Assembly (NCBI GenBank): GCA_019261985.1
Contig: JAFAQY010000069.1
Span: forward strand, 1 to 64,000
Source: Bryobacterales bacterium
GTDB taxonomy: Bacteria > Acidobacteriota > Terriglobia > Bryobacterales > Bryobacteraceae
DNA: 64,000 nucleotides
Reading direction: 5' to 3'
The notes below the pieces were generated by a model. That model was given only the letters and a program-made list of their open reading frames with translations, was not told where the DNA came from and made no database searches. A program made the translations under genes and the position numbers. The first letter of the stretch is position 1, and every line of letters starts with the position of its first letter. This document shows positions 23,752-32,596 of the stretch, in pieces.

Positions 23752-25610
23752 TTGATGTACCAGGGCACATTGACGATAGAGATACGCCGGTCGCCTTTGA
23801 GCAACAGCAGTCCCGAAAGCAGCTCGTTCCGCTCGCTGTGGAGAAAATACTGGTACCAGCGCGGCTCCACAAGCATTGGAATGACGACTGCGATTTCGCG
23901 TTCGGCGTGTTTTTTCTCAAGCGCCAGTATGTGATCGATGATGGGTTGGATTACAAACCGGTACGGAGACGACAGACGGACAATCCTTGGCATCGGCACG
24001 CCGGAATTTTGGGCCGCGTGCTCCACCTCGTGAGCCCAGTTTCGCTGAAGAGGCTCGCAACCTTCGTAGTCGACGTGAACGATCTCGATATCGTTTGAAA
24101 TACCGAAAGCGAAGCGCAGTGCCTTTTGCGTAGTGGAATTCCATTGCTCCATGGGCACGACTGCGATGGGCGGTTGAACCGGGCCGGCGAGCAAACGGCC
24201 CCTGGGCGCGGTTTCGCGATCCACGCGCGCGTAGTGATGCCGCGTGGCCGCCATTGCCGCGAGGATTGCGGGAACAAGCAACACCACAACCCAGGCGCCG
24301 CTGGTGAACTTTGCGGCAAGAATAATGGCCAGCGTTGCGCCCGTCGCAATCGCGCCAATGCCGTTGATCAGCATGCTGCCGCGCGCCCCCCTGCCTCCGG
24401 CTTTTTTCCAGTGGGCAACCATGCCCGCCTGCGACATCGTGAACGCGAGAAAAGCTCCGACGGCAAAGAGTGGAATCAACCGGTCGGTGACGCCTCCGAA
24501 AAGAATCAATACTCCGGCGGAAAGGATTGCGAGAATCCAAATGCCCTCGGAGTAGACCAGCCTGCGGCCACGATTGGTGAGCGAGCGCGGCAGATAGCTG
24601 TCCATCGCCACGGCCCTGCAAACTCGCGGAAAATCCGCAAACGATGTGTTCGCGGAGAGACACAAGACCGACAAAATAGCCGCGATGGTTATCCCGTAGA
24701 ACACGCCCCTTCCGGCGACCGCTTCCGTAAGCTGCGAGAGAACGCTTTGATACCCGGGTTGTCCGGGATCTGTCGCCCCGATGTGGTAAGTCCGCGCGAG
24801 CTCGGCAATTCCCAGCAGCAGCAGGATCAAAATCGAGATAATCACGGTCAGTGTCAGGCGGGCCGATTTGACCACAGGCTCGCGAAACGCCTGCACGCCA
24901 TTACTAACAGCTTCGACGCCGGTCATCGCGGTGCAGCCGCTGGCGAAAGCCTTCAGAACTATCCATGTGCTTGCCGCCGCTTGCGCAGTCTGAAAGGGAG
25001 GCGGCGGAACCAGAGGCTGCGGATGTCCCCCCGAGAGGAGCGAACGCCATAATCCCCATAGAATGACGACGAATAAGCATGCGACGAACAGATACGTGGG
25101 CGCCATAAACAAAGCGCCAGGCTCGCGAATCCCTCGGAGATTCGCAATCGTGATGAGGACGAGGATCACCAGACAGAGTGTGAGCGTGTACGGCTGAAGC
25201 TTCGGAACACCGGACACCAGCGCGCCTACGCCGGCCGAGATGGCGACGGCGACATTAAGCAGGTAATCGATTAACAGGGCAGCCGCCGCAAGCAGCCCAG
25301 CTCCCTCGCCCAGGTTTTCTTTCGCCACCGTGTACGAACCCGCGCCCTGCGGGTATGCGGCGATGGTTTGGCGATAGCTGAAGTAAACAATCGCAAGCAG
25401 AACGACAATGCCGGTTGTGAGGGGAAGGATGTACGTCAGTCCCGCGACTCCGAGCGGCAACAATATCGTCAGCGCCGCTTCCGGACCGTATGCCGCGGAG
25501 GAAAGTGCATCCAGGCCGAAAATCGGCACTCCGCGCGCCGGGCCGACGCGCTGAGACTTCTCGTCGCTTGAGGCAAGAGGAGAGCCTAGAAGGATATCCG
25601 CAAGCGGCAC
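23748..25610 (-). CDS. KimA/YdaO-like APC-superfamily permease, probable K+ importer
   Basis: This 620-residue protein has about 12 TM helices and a soluble C-terminal domain of some 150 residues. The N-terminal half strongly resembles Bacillus KimA: LDALSSAAYGPEAALTIL, FSYRQTIAAYPQGAGSYTVAKENLG, LLIDYLLNVAVAISAGVGAL. KimA is a high-affinity K+/H+ symporter inhibited by cyclic di-AMP through its cytoplasmic domain; whether that holds here is inference. GTG start with AAGG eight bases before. It follows rtcB by 66 bases in the same direction. Confidence 0.8.
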   Translation of the reverse strand: MPLADILLGSPLASSDEKSQRVGPARGVPIFGLDALSSAAYGPEAALTILLPLGVAGLTYILPLTTGIVVLLAIVYFSYRQTIAAYPQGAGSYTVAKENLGEGAGLLAAAALLIDYLLNVAVAISAGVGALVSGVPKLQPYTLTLCLVILVLITIANLRGIREPGALFMAPTYLFVACLFVVILWGLWRSLLSGGHPQPLVPPPPFQTAQAAASTWIVLKAFASGCTAMTGVEAVSNGVQAFREPVVKSARLTLTVIISILILLLLGIAELARTYHIGATDPGQPGYQSVLSQLTEAVAGRGVFYGITIAAILSVLCLSANTSFADFPRVCRAVAMDSYLPRSLTNRGRRLVYSEGIWILAILSAGVLILFGGVTDRLIPLFAVGAFLAFTMSQAGMVAHWKKAGGRGARGSMLINGIGAIATGATLAIILAAKFTSGAWVVVLLVPAILAAMAATRHHYARVDRETAPRGRLLAGPVQPPIAVVPMEQWNSTTQKALRFAFGISNDIEIVHVDYEGCEPLQRNWAHEVEHAAQNSGVPMPRIVRLSSPYRFVIQPIIDHILALEKKHAEREIAVVIPMLVEPRWYQYFLHSERNELLSGLLLLKGDRRISIVNVPWYIK

Positions 25611-25625
25611 GCGTTAACCTTCGCA

Positions 25626-25631
25626 ATTATA
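25626..25631 (-). promoter_or_regulatory. Possible -10 element for the KimA-like gene
   Basis: Read on the minus strand, the sequence is exactly TATAAT, 16 bases before the start codon. There is no good -35 hexamer, so an independent promoter between rtcB and the permease is only possible. Confidence 0.3.
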
Positions 25632-25676
25632 TTGCCGAAGCTGCGTAAGGCTTCGCGCACGATACATGGCCCACTG

Positions 25677-27119
25677 CTAACCCTTTATCACCCCGAGCGG
25701 CCGCAGCCGCGCGACCTTATACGCCAGTCCCGCGCGATGAACCACGTCGATCACTTCATCGACGTCTTTGTACGCCTCGGGAATTTCTTCTAAGATGCCG
25801 TCGCGGGTTTCACTGCGCACGATAATGCCCTGCTTTTCGAGCTGGCTCTTAACCTCCGCCGCGTTCCGGCCTTTCTTCGCGGCCGTGCGGCTGAGCAAAC
25901 GGCCGGCGCCATGGCACACGCTGCCGAATGTTTCGCGCATCGACTGCTCGCCGCCGGCGAGAATCCAGGAAGCCGTACCCATGCTTCCCGGCACCAGAAC
26001 CGGCTGCCCGGTCTCGCGATATGCCTCCGGGAGCTCGGGGTGGCCCGCCGGAAACGCGCGGGTCGCGCCCTTGCGGTGAACCAGCACTTCGAGCGTTGCC
26101 CCATCGACTTCATGACGTTCGTGCTTGGCAATGTTGTGGCAGACATCGTACATCAGATCCAGCTTCGTTTCGGAGCCGAAGATTCGCCGGAACGCTCCGC
26201 GAAGAAAGTGCAAAATGGCCTGGCGGTTGGCCCAGGCGAAATTCGCAGCTGCCCGCATGGCGGCGAGATAGGACTGGCCCTCGGGCGATTGGATGGGAAC
26301 ACAGGCAAGTTGGCGGTCGGGAATGGAGATCCCATATTTCTTCATGGCCTCGCCCATTTGCGCCAGATAATCCGTGCAGACTTGATGGCCGAGACCTCGC
26401 GACCCGCAATGCACCAAAACGACAATCTGATTCTTCTCGATGTTCAGCGCTCGCGCGGCGCGTGTATCGTGAATTTGCTCCACGTACTGAACCTCTAGAA
26501 AATGATTGCCGCTTCCAATCGTTCCAAGCTGGCAACGCCCGCGAGTCTTGGCGCGATCCGAAACTTTTTCCGGATCGGCATTTACCAGGCAGCCGCGCTC
26601 TTCGGAGAACTCGATATCGCGCGGTTCTCCGTAGCCGCGCTCGACCATGCTCGCCGCGCCATCGGTAAGCACCCGATTAAGCTCATCTTTTTCGAGCGTC
26701 ACCGGACCTTCCCCGCCCGTTCCGCATGGAATGTCCCGAAAAACCTGATTAACAAGATCGCGAAGCTTCGGACGAGCTTCGTCGAGGGAAACGGAAGTGC
26801 GCGCCAGGCGCACGCCGCAATTGATATCGAATCCAACACCGCCGGGGGAAACGACGCCCTGCCGCCAGTCGAGCGCGGCGACGCCGCCGATCGGAAATCC
26901 GTAGCCCTGATGGATATCCGGCATCGCAAGGCTCGGCCCGACAATTCCAGGCAGCGCCGCGACGTTCACAGCCTGATCCAGCGATTGATCCTTTCGAATC
27001 TGCTCGATCAACTTCCGGCTGGAGTAGACGACGACATCCGTCCGCATCCCGCGCTCTACGCTTCGCGGAATGCGAAAGCGGAATTCGTCAATCGGCTGAA
27101 GCTCCAGTCTTTCAGACAT
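25677..27119 (-). CDS. rtcB: RNA-splicing ligase RtcB (3'-phosphate RNA ligase)
   Basis: This GTP- and Mn-dependent enzyme joins RNA 2',3'-cyclic phosphate or 3'-phosphate ends to 5'-OH ends, as in RNA repair. It has 480 residues, the long archaeal/bacterial type. The metal-binding cysteine is in GGVGFDINCGVRL, metal histidines lie in GNHFLEVQ and LVHCGSRGLGHQ, and the guanylylated histidine is in SVCHGAGRLLSR. The ATG at 27119 gives the usual N-terminus (MSERLELQPIDEFRFRIP); the frame continues upstream into archease. It overlaps the archease gene by eight bases; the two proteins are known to work together. Confidence 0.96.
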   Translation of the reverse strand: MSERLELQPIDEFRFRIPRSVERGMRTDVVVYSSRKLIEQIRKDQSLDQAVNVAALPGIVGPSLAMPDIHQGYGFPIGGVAALDWRQGVVSPGGVGFDINCGVRLARTSVSLDEARPKLRDLVNQVFRDIPCGTGGEGPVTLEKDELNRVLTDGAASMVERGYGEPRDIEFSEERGCLVNADPEKVSDRAKTRGRCQLGTIGSGNHFLEVQYVEQIHDTRAARALNIEKNQIVVLVHCGSRGLGHQVCTDYLAQMGEAMKKYGISIPDRQLACVPIQSPEGQSYLAAMRAAANFAWANRQAILHFLRGAFRRIFGSETKLDLMYDVCHNIAKHERHEVDGATLEVLVHRKGATRAFPAGHPELPEAYRETGQPVLVPGSMGTASWILAGGEQSMRETFGSVCHGAGRLLSRTAAKKGRNAAEVKSQLEKQGIIVRSETRDGILEEIPEAYKDVDEVIDVVHRAGLAYKVARLRPLGVIKG

Positions 27120-27522
27120 CCAGATAAACCTCGCAGACCCAACGGTCTCCATGGTTTTCGATCTTGAGCTGATGATAGGTGATGCCTTTTACCACCAGCC
27201 TGGTTTCATGCCGCGCGCGATCGCGGCGCTCGCCTTTCGCTTCGGCGATGAGGTGGACGGAATCCAACGCCCGGACCTTGAAAGATCGCGTGGCAAAACG
27301 CTCTCCGTCGAGCCAATACAGCACTTCGCTGAGCCAGTTCACGAGCAGCGATTCGTTCGAGTCACCCTGTGCGGTCAACACAACCGAAGTTGCCGGGCGG
27401 ACATTTTGCGGGTCGAGGACAATTGACGCCAGCGCCTCGGCGGCCGACTCGAACAACTCGGGCAAAGACGCGCCGGTGGCCCGAAAGCCGACGTCGGCCG
27501 GGTGTTCGAGGACCTCAAACAT
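27112..27522 (-). CDS. Archease, activator of RtcB
   Basis: This 136-residue archease speeds up RtcB guanylylation and allows multiple turnover. Seen: FEVLEHPADVGFRATG at the N-terminus with its conserved metal-binding Asp, LLVNWLSEVLYWLDGERF, GITYHQLKI and the terminal VCEVYLDV, all family hallmarks. The ATG at 27522 is used; a TTG three codons earlier (27531) would overlap the CBS gene stop as TTGA and may be used for coupling. Encoded directly before rtcB, as is typical. Confidence 0.92.
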   Translation of the reverse strand: MFEVLEHPADVGFRATGASLPELFESAAEALASIVLDPQNVRPATSVVLTAQGDSNESLLVNWLSEVLYWLDGERFATRSFKVRALDSVHLIAEAKGERRDRARHETRLVVKGITYHQLKIENHGDRWVCEVYLDV

Positions 27523-27527
27523 GTTTT

Positions 27528-28211
27528 TCAAACATGTTGAGGCTGCGATACTTCCATCACCAATTCGGCCGTCTTTTCGGCTTCGCGCATCCGCACTGCC
27601 ACGTCGCCCTGAGAAATGATGCCGACAATGCGGCCGGATGCGTCGAGCACCGGAATGCGCCTAACCCGATGCGCTTCCATGAGCTGCAGCGCCGCGCCGC
27701 AATCGTCATCCGGGGAGCAGGTGACGACATGCAGCGACATGACTTCGGCGATCGTAACCTCACGCGGATCGCGCTCGCCTGCGAGCGCCTTGACCGCCAG
27801 ATCGCGATCCGTGACGACGCCGGCCAGCCGCTTCTCCCTTTGGTCTTCAACGATCGGAACAACTCCGACATCAAACTCCTTCATCATTTGCGCCACCTGC
27901 TGGACACTGTCGCCCGGCAAGCAGCAGAGCGGATCTTTGGTCATCAGATCGCGGCACTTTTCCGGCTTGACGCCGATCATGTAGATCTCGGATTCGCCGT
28001 GATCCTCGTAGCCGGCCGCGCCGCGCGCACCCTGGCCCCATGAGCCCGGTGTCACGATGGGGGCATCACCGGGAGGATGCGGACCGGACATCGGATACAC
28101 TCCCGATTTACCCACGTCTTCGTCTCTTCGCCCGGCGCCCCCGCCGGGCAGTCCGCTTTCGCGCTGTTTCTCTTTATCGTCTTTCGTTGTGTCAGCCATT
28201 TTCGTCTCCAT
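27528..28211 (-). CDS. CBS-pair protein with charged N-terminal extension
   Basis: This 227-residue protein has a low-complexity, Gly/Pro-rich N-terminus of about 75 residues. Two CBS motifs follow (about 85-215): CRDLMTKDPLCCLPGDSVQQVAQMM, GVVTDRDLAVKA, TIAEVMSLHVVTCSPDDDCG, HRVRRIPVLDASGRIVGIIS. CBS pairs sense adenosine nucleotides, which would suit an RNA repair operon regulated by energy state; that is inference. It overlaps comA upstream and archease downstream. A second in-frame ATG lies at 28199. Confidence 0.85.
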   Translation of the reverse strand: METKMADTTKDDKEKQRESGLPGGGAGRRDEDVGKSGVYPMSGPHPPGDAPIVTPGSWGQGARGAAGYEDHGESEIYMIGVKPEKCRDLMTKDPLCCLPGDSVQQVAQMMKEFDVGVVPIVEDQREKRLAGVVTDRDLAVKALAGERDPREVTIAEVMSLHVVTCSPDDDCGAALQLMEAHRVRRIPVLDASGRIVGIISQGDVAVRMREAEKTAELVMEVSQPQHV

Positions 28212-29034
28212 ACGTCATAATGCGCCCCCACACGCTTTTTGTCCCCCATATTCCGGATCGCACGCATTCAAGCTGAACGATCTGGCTGTGGTCGACAAAC
28301 AGGTTCACGCGCGGGCCGTAATTCTTCACGTACCACGTGAAAACTTCCGGGTCGGCGGCTTCAAACATCAGATGCTCAATTCCGAGCGCGCCTGCAAATT
28401 TCGCGACCACGCCGGTGCGCCAGACTTTTACGTTTTCGGTAATCCCTTCCGATTCGATCATGATGACTTCGGCTCCGGCATCGAGCAGCCGTTTCGCCTG
28501 GCCGATGGCCCATGCGGGATCGCGCGTGCCTTCGGCTTCCAACTCTTCCGCGGACGTTGCTCCGCCGGCGCCGAATTGAATACCTATCTCCGGCTTCGGC
28601 TTCAGGCCCGCGGCTTTTACGCACTCGACAAGCCGCAGCCAGTCTTCAACGGGAATGGTGATAAAGCCGCACGAGATTTCGATAATGTCGAATCCGAGCT
28701 CTTTGCATTCGCGAATATATTTGTGAACTGCGTCCTCGCTCTGCCGGAGAACGTATTCCATAAAGCCGCCGGTTGAGACCAGGACCTGATGCTCATGGCA
28801 AAGGTCGATGAGTTCCCGTACCGCCGCGCGCGGCATGAGAGTGAACGAGCCCCCGGCGAATTTGAGCGAATCGATGTAATCGCCCATGGTTTCGAGGATG
28901 TCCTGAAGATAGCGCTTGCCCATCGGCGTGTAATACGGGCCGCGAATTTCGGTTAGCCCGGTTTTGCGTGGCTTGGGCGGACGGTAGTTGGTGCGCAAAA
29001 AATCGAATGCGCGCTCGCCATCATGTTCCGCCAT
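28192..29034 (-). CDS. comA: Phosphosulfolactate synthase (ComA family)
   Basis: This 280-residue TIM-barrel protein of the ComA family adds sulfite to phosphoenolpyruvate to make (R)-phosphosulfolactate, first step of coenzyme M synthesis in methanogens and of sulfolactate formation in some bacteria. Typical blocks: RGPYYTPMGKRYLQDILETMG, IDSLKFAGGSFTLMP, DIIEISCGFI, KPKPEIGIQFGAGG, GAEVIMIESEGI. The later enzymes ComB and ComC are not visible. The gene overlaps both neighbours, MmgE/PrpD and the CBS protein. Activity in this organism, which is not a methanogen, is an open question. Confidence 0.85.
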   Translation of the reverse strand: MAEHDGERAFDFLRTNYRPPKPRKTGLTEIRGPYYTPMGKRYLQDILETMGDYIDSLKFAGGSFTLMPRAAVRELIDLCHEHQVLVSTGGFMEYVLRQSEDAVHKYIRECKELGFDIIEISCGFITIPVEDWLRLVECVKAAGLKPKPEIGIQFGAGGATSAEELEAEGTRDPAWAIGQAKRLLDAGAEVIMIESEGITENVKVWRTGVVAKFAGALGIEHLMFEAADPEVFTWYVKNYGPRVNLFVDHSQIVQLECVRSGIWGTKSVWGRIMTYGDENG

Positions 29035-30430
29035 ATTGCAAATCCTCCGTGAGAGTGCTCGTTGCCACTGGTTCCAGCAGATCGGTCAATTCCCGGACCG
29101 GTTTCATCTCAAGCGTGTCCATGACGCCGATTATCTGTCGTCTTAAAGAAGGGCTAGTATGAGGCGCGCTTAGCCGCTCGAATTTGTCAATCGCCTGCTC
29201 CCAACTTGCGGGACGAGTCATGAAACCTTCGTAATCGCTCTTCTCGATGAAAAATCCGGCTCGATCCTGAAGCCGGACCCAGATGCGACAGGGCATCTCT
29301 CGCGGAAAGCGGTCGCTCAAATCCTGCGCAGGCTTAATGTGGACGTTGCGCAGCAGCTTTTGAACGTCGGCGCGCTGAATGCGCTGCGGTGAATATTGTT
29401 CGGGCATCACGTCGCCGTCCAAGAGCGCCGCGGCGATCAGATAAGGCAAGCTATGATCGGCCTCTTCTTTTGTCCGGACAATCGATTTGTCGCCCTCTTC
29501 ACCGCCACCGATGATCTTGAACGCAACATCGAAGATTTCGATGTCAATGCGTTCGATCGCTGGTGGTTGGAAGCCGTAGCGGTTCCGAAGCTCCAGGACG
29601 CCCTCAAGGGCCGATTGTGAATGAATCTCGGCGTTGTAGCGCTTCACGATGGTGCGCGTCACGCGTTCCAAATCTTCTTGGCACCAATCGATTTCGAACC
29701 GGCCCGAAATCGCATCCATGAATCCCTTGTTGCCTTCGAACACTTCCAAGGGCCCGGTAATTCCGTGCATGGCCAAGAATGCCCCGTGCGTGGCGCAGAA
29801 TGCCGTGTTCGGGTAAGCCAAACCCTTCCAGTTCGACAGAGCGCCGGTTCGGGTTACGCGCAGCGCGTTGAACGCGGTCCCGCATATGGCGAGAGCATTC
29901 GCGGTTTGGTCGCGATTGAGCTTTAGCGCCTTCGCAACTCCCGCGGCGACGGCGTAGGCCCCTTGCGTTGCGTGGTCGAAGCCTTTATCGCGAACCGGCG
30001 CCACATCGCTGAGGCGGCACTGAACTTGATACGCGACCGCGAGCGCGGTGAGGAAATCCTTGCCCGTGCCTCTCGCGTATTCGCATGCGGCGAGCGCCGC
30101 GCCTAGATTATCGCTCGGATGGCATGTTTCGTTTTTCGCCAAATAACTATCGTTGAAATCGAGATAGCGAACCAGCGCGGAATTGTAAAAAGCTGCGCGG
30201 TCGGGAGCGCTTCGTCCGCCGCCGAACATCGTGCAAAGCGGCGCGCCGCCAAATTCGCAGATTTGCTTCCGGATGGCTTGCGTTACGGGGCTGCCCAATG
30301 CCCCGATCGCACACCCCAGCGCGTCCAGCACCCGAATCTTCAATTGGCGGCGCGCCGCTTCGGAAATGCATTCATATTCGGCTTGATTAATGAATGCAGC
30401 GAGCCGTTGTGCGTGAGTCATGCGGGACAC
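29021..30430 (-). CDS. MmgE/PrpD family protein
   Basis: This 469-residue all-helical plus lid-domain protein is of the 2-methylcitrate dehydratase / cis-aconitate decarboxylase family. Blocks: LDALGCAIGALGSPVTQAIR, FYNSALVRYLDFNDSYLAKNETCHPSDNLGAALA, GFDHATQGAYAVAAGVAKAL, IVKRYNAEIHSQSALEGVLEL. No methylcitrate-cycle genes are nearby, so its substrate is probably another hydroxy- or unsaturated acid. The coupling to comA raises the possibility that it acts on a sulfo- or phospho-acid; this is only a context argument. Confidence 0.85.
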   Translation of the reverse strand: MSRMTHAQRLAAFINQAEYECISEAARRQLKIRVLDALGCAIGALGSPVTQAIRKQICEFGGAPLCTMFGGGRSAPDRAAFYNSALVRYLDFNDSYLAKNETCHPSDNLGAALAACEYARGTGKDFLTALAVAYQVQCRLSDVAPVRDKGFDHATQGAYAVAAGVAKALKLNRDQTANALAICGTAFNALRVTRTGALSNWKGLAYPNTAFCATHGAFLAMHGITGPLEVFEGNKGFMDAISGRFEIDWCQEDLERVTRTIVKRYNAEIHSQSALEGVLELRNRYGFQPPAIERIDIEIFDVAFKIIGGGEEGDKSIVRTKEEADHSLPYLIAAALLDGDVMPEQYSPQRIQRADVQKLLRNVHIKPAQDLSDRFPREMPCRIWVRLQDRAGFFIEKSDYEGFMTRPASWEQAIDKFERLSAPHTSPSLRRQIIGVMDTLEMKPVRELTDLLEPVATSTLTEDLQYGGT

Positions 30431-31092
30431 TTCAAGTGCTGAGTGAACCAGTTGCGCGCCAACAGAGAGACCTGTTCGAGGGCGCCGCGCTCCTCAAACA
30501 GATGCGTAGCTCCCGGAACAATCTTGAGTTGCTTTTCGCAGCGCAGCTCGCGCAGCGCCTGCTGGTTCAACTCAATAACAACTTCGTCGCGGCCTCCTAC
30601 AATCAGCAGCGTGGGGGCGGTTACGCGGGGCAAGGCGGCGCCCGCGAGATCCGGACGGCCGCCACGCGAGACAACGGCCCGCACGATTTGGGGTCTTTCC
30701 GCAGCCGCGACCAGCGCGGCGGCGGCGCCAGTGCTGGCCCCGAAATAGCCGATGCACAAACGGCCGGTTCGCGGATCGCGCGCGAGCCAGTCGGTTGCCT
30801 CCACAACGCGGCCGGCCAGCATGTCGATGTCGAAGCGGTAATGAGCGTCGGCGATATCGACTGCCTCCTCGGCCACGGTCAGCAGATCCAGCAGCAGCGT
30901 CGCAAGCCCCGCCTGCTGCAGGACGGATGCGACGTGACGATTCCGCGGACTGTGCCGGCTGCTACCGCTGCCGTGCGCGAATAAAACAACTCCGGTTACG
31001 CTTTTGCCGCCAATGGCGCCGGGAATCGCGAGATCTCCGGCGAGTCCTCCCGGCGGGATTTGGATCGGCTGTTCTGAGGGGGTTGGAATCAT
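30418..31092 (-). CDS. Dienelactone-hydrolase-like alpha/beta hydrolase
   Basis: This 224-residue serine hydrolase has GYFGASTGAAAAL as nucleophile elbow (Ser in GASTG), LIVGGRDEVV carrying the acid and GATHLFEERGALEQV with the histidine. In many bacteria the same domain is fused to, or adjacent to, the type of phosphoribosyltransferase encoded just upstream here. It overlaps the MmgE/PrpD gene by 13 bases and is first in the six-gene overlapping chain down to rtcB. Confidence 0.85.
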   Translation of the reverse strand: MIPTPSEQPIQIPPGGLAGDLAIPGAIGGKSVTGVVLFAHGSGSSRHSPRNRHVASVLQQAGLATLLLDLLTVAEEAVDIADAHYRFDIDMLAGRVVEATDWLARDPRTGRLCIGYFGASTGAAAALVAAAERPQIVRAVVSRGGRPDLAGAALPRVTAPTLLIVGGRDEVVIELNQQALRELRCEKQLKIVPGATHLFEERGALEQVSLLARNWFTQHLKCPA

Positions 31093-31221
31093 GGCATTTT
31101 AAATTTCAACCGGTCCAGATCTTCGCGATCGCCGTGACAGGGGTGCGCCGCCGGTCTTAGAAGTGTGCGGGGAAGTGTACCGGGAAGCATGCCGGAATTC
31201 GGAGCGGCCACGAATATCCTC

Positions 31222-31902
31222 CTAAATCACTCCCACGTCGCGGGGACGATGCTCGCGCGCGGCGCGGGCGAGCAGCTGCTGAACCTCCTCATCCGTAGTC
31301 TGCGTAAAATGTTCGTACCACTCCCCGACTGCAGAAAACGGTTCCGGCGTGGCCGCGCACACGACGCGATCCACGCGTTTGCGAAAGTCATCGCATGTCT
31401 CACGCGAGGCGACCGGAACGGCCACGACGATTTGTTTGGGCCGGCTCTCACGCACGGCTATTGCCGCGGCCAACATCGTCGCTCCGGTCGCGAGGCCATC
31501 ATCGACTAGAATTACCGTGCGTCCCTGCACCGGCTGTGGCGAGCGTCCGTCGCGATATAAATGTTCGCGGCGTTCGATTTCCCGCTGTTCGCGCGCAGCG
31601 ATCTGATCGATTACAGAATCCGGTATGCCGAGATGTTCGATTAACTTCTCGTTTAGGACGCGAACACCCCCGCTGGCGAGCGCTCCCATCGCCAGTTCTT
31701 CCTGGCCGGGGACACCGAGTTTACGGACCAGGAAAACATCCAGATCGGCGTGAAGCGCTTCTGCAACCTCAAATCCGACGGGGACGCCTCCACGGGGCAG
31801 AGCCAGAACAATCAAGTCCCCGCCGGGGATGACAGGTTTGAGGATCCCGCCTAGAACCCTCCCGGCCCCTGCTCGATCGCGAAAAAGGAACTGTCGGGCC
31901 AT
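31222..31902 (-). CDS. Phosphoribosyltransferase-family protein
   Basis: This 226-residue protein has a type I PRTase fold: RDRAGAGRVLGGIL, LPRGGVPVGFEVAEALHADLDVFLVRKLGVP and the PRPP-loop VILVDDGLATGATM. It is of the stress-associated subgroup usually found with the hydrolase seen downstream. The nucleobase substrate is unknown, and some members may act as regulators. The 129 bp between it and the hydrolase show no gene. Confidence 0.88.
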   Translation of the reverse strand: MARQFLFRDRAGAGRVLGGILKPVIPGGDLIVLALPRGGVPVGFEVAEALHADLDVFLVRKLGVPGQEELAMGALASGGVRVLNEKLIEHLGIPDSVIDQIAAREQREIERREHLYRDGRSPQPVQGRTVILVDDGLATGATMLAAAIAVRESRPKQIVVAVPVASRETCDDFRKRVDRVVCAATPEPFSAVGEWYEHFTQTTDEEVQQLLARAAREHRPRDVGVI

Positions 31903-31972
31903 GCGCCGCCCTATTTATGTGATGCTTCAGGCGCGGCGAACCTTTCGCCAAATACACCCGCTGCACGAATGG

Positions 31973-32386
31973 TTAGCGATTTGGCGGCGCGGCGCTAATG
32001 TCGCCGAGAGCGGAAGTGCGATCAATCGACACTGCGAGGTCGCCCAGGGAAACGATTCCAAGCACCTTTCCCTCATCGACCACAGGCAAGCGGCGGACGG
32101 CGCGCTGCCGCATCAACTTCACGGCATCCGAAGTATCCCGATCGGGTGAGATAGTCAAGATTTCGTGGCTGCAAACGGATTCGATTTTCGTGTCCTTTGG
32201 GTCTTTACCTGCTGCAAGCACGCGAACCACGATATCCCGGTCCGTTACGATTCCGCACAGCTTTCCGTCCTTGCGGACAACAATATTGCCAATGTTGTTG
32301 TCGCGCATTGCTTCAGCCGCCTTCATGATGGGCGCCGTGGCGTCCAGAGTCACCGGATTGGTGGTCATGACCTCGCGCACTTTCAT
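31973..32386 (-). CDS. Two-CBS-domain protein
   Basis: This compact 137-residue protein consists only of a CBS pair: MKVREVMTTNPVTLDATAP, DNNIGNIVVRKDGKLCGIVTDRDIVVRVL, SHEILTISPDRDTSDAVKLM, VRRLPVVDEGKVLGIVSLGDL. The start at 32386 is set by AAGGAG eight bases upstream. Such proteins bind AMP/ATP or S-adenosyl compounds and often belong to dormancy or stress regulons. Not overlapping with its neighbours. Confidence 0.9.
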   Translation of the reverse strand: MKVREVMTTNPVTLDATAPIMKAAEAMRDNNIGNIVVRKDGKLCGIVTDRDIVVRVLAAGKDPKDTKIESVCSHEILTISPDRDTSDAVKLMRQRAVRRLPVVDEGKVLGIVSLGDLAVSIDRTSALGDISAAPPNR

Positions 32387-32467
32387 GGAACGTACTCCTT
32401 TCGACATAAGACCGATTTGCGCGGTGGGCTGTTTCCCACGCCAGTGGGGGCGAAGAATTTACGGAGC

Positions 32468-32586
32468 GTGGGGCAGGATGCTATCCTGCGTGCGATTGCC
32501 AATCGCGCTGGACGGGTTAATTGCAGGACCGCCCAGGCGGGCTGAAGCCCGCCGCAGGCTAAAGCGGAGGCTAAAGCCTGCCCCAC
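32468..32586. repeat. REP-like BIME, families C and B in inverted arrangement
   Basis: It opens with GTGGGGCAGGATGC at 32468, followed by palindromes around GGATGCTATCC and GCGATTGCCAATCGC. It continues at 32536 with GGCGGGCTGAAGCCCGCC and GGCTAAAGCC units and closes with CCCCAC. GTGG head and complementary CCAC end enclose the whole, as in paired REP elements. Confidence 0.85.
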
Positions 32587-32596
32587 CACGGATCAG

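Noticed and set aside
23748-25676. Cyclic-di-AMP riboswitch upstream of the KimA-like gene
   Set aside because: Only 66 bases separate the gene from rtcB, too short for a ydaO-type riboswitch, and no conserved elements are visible.
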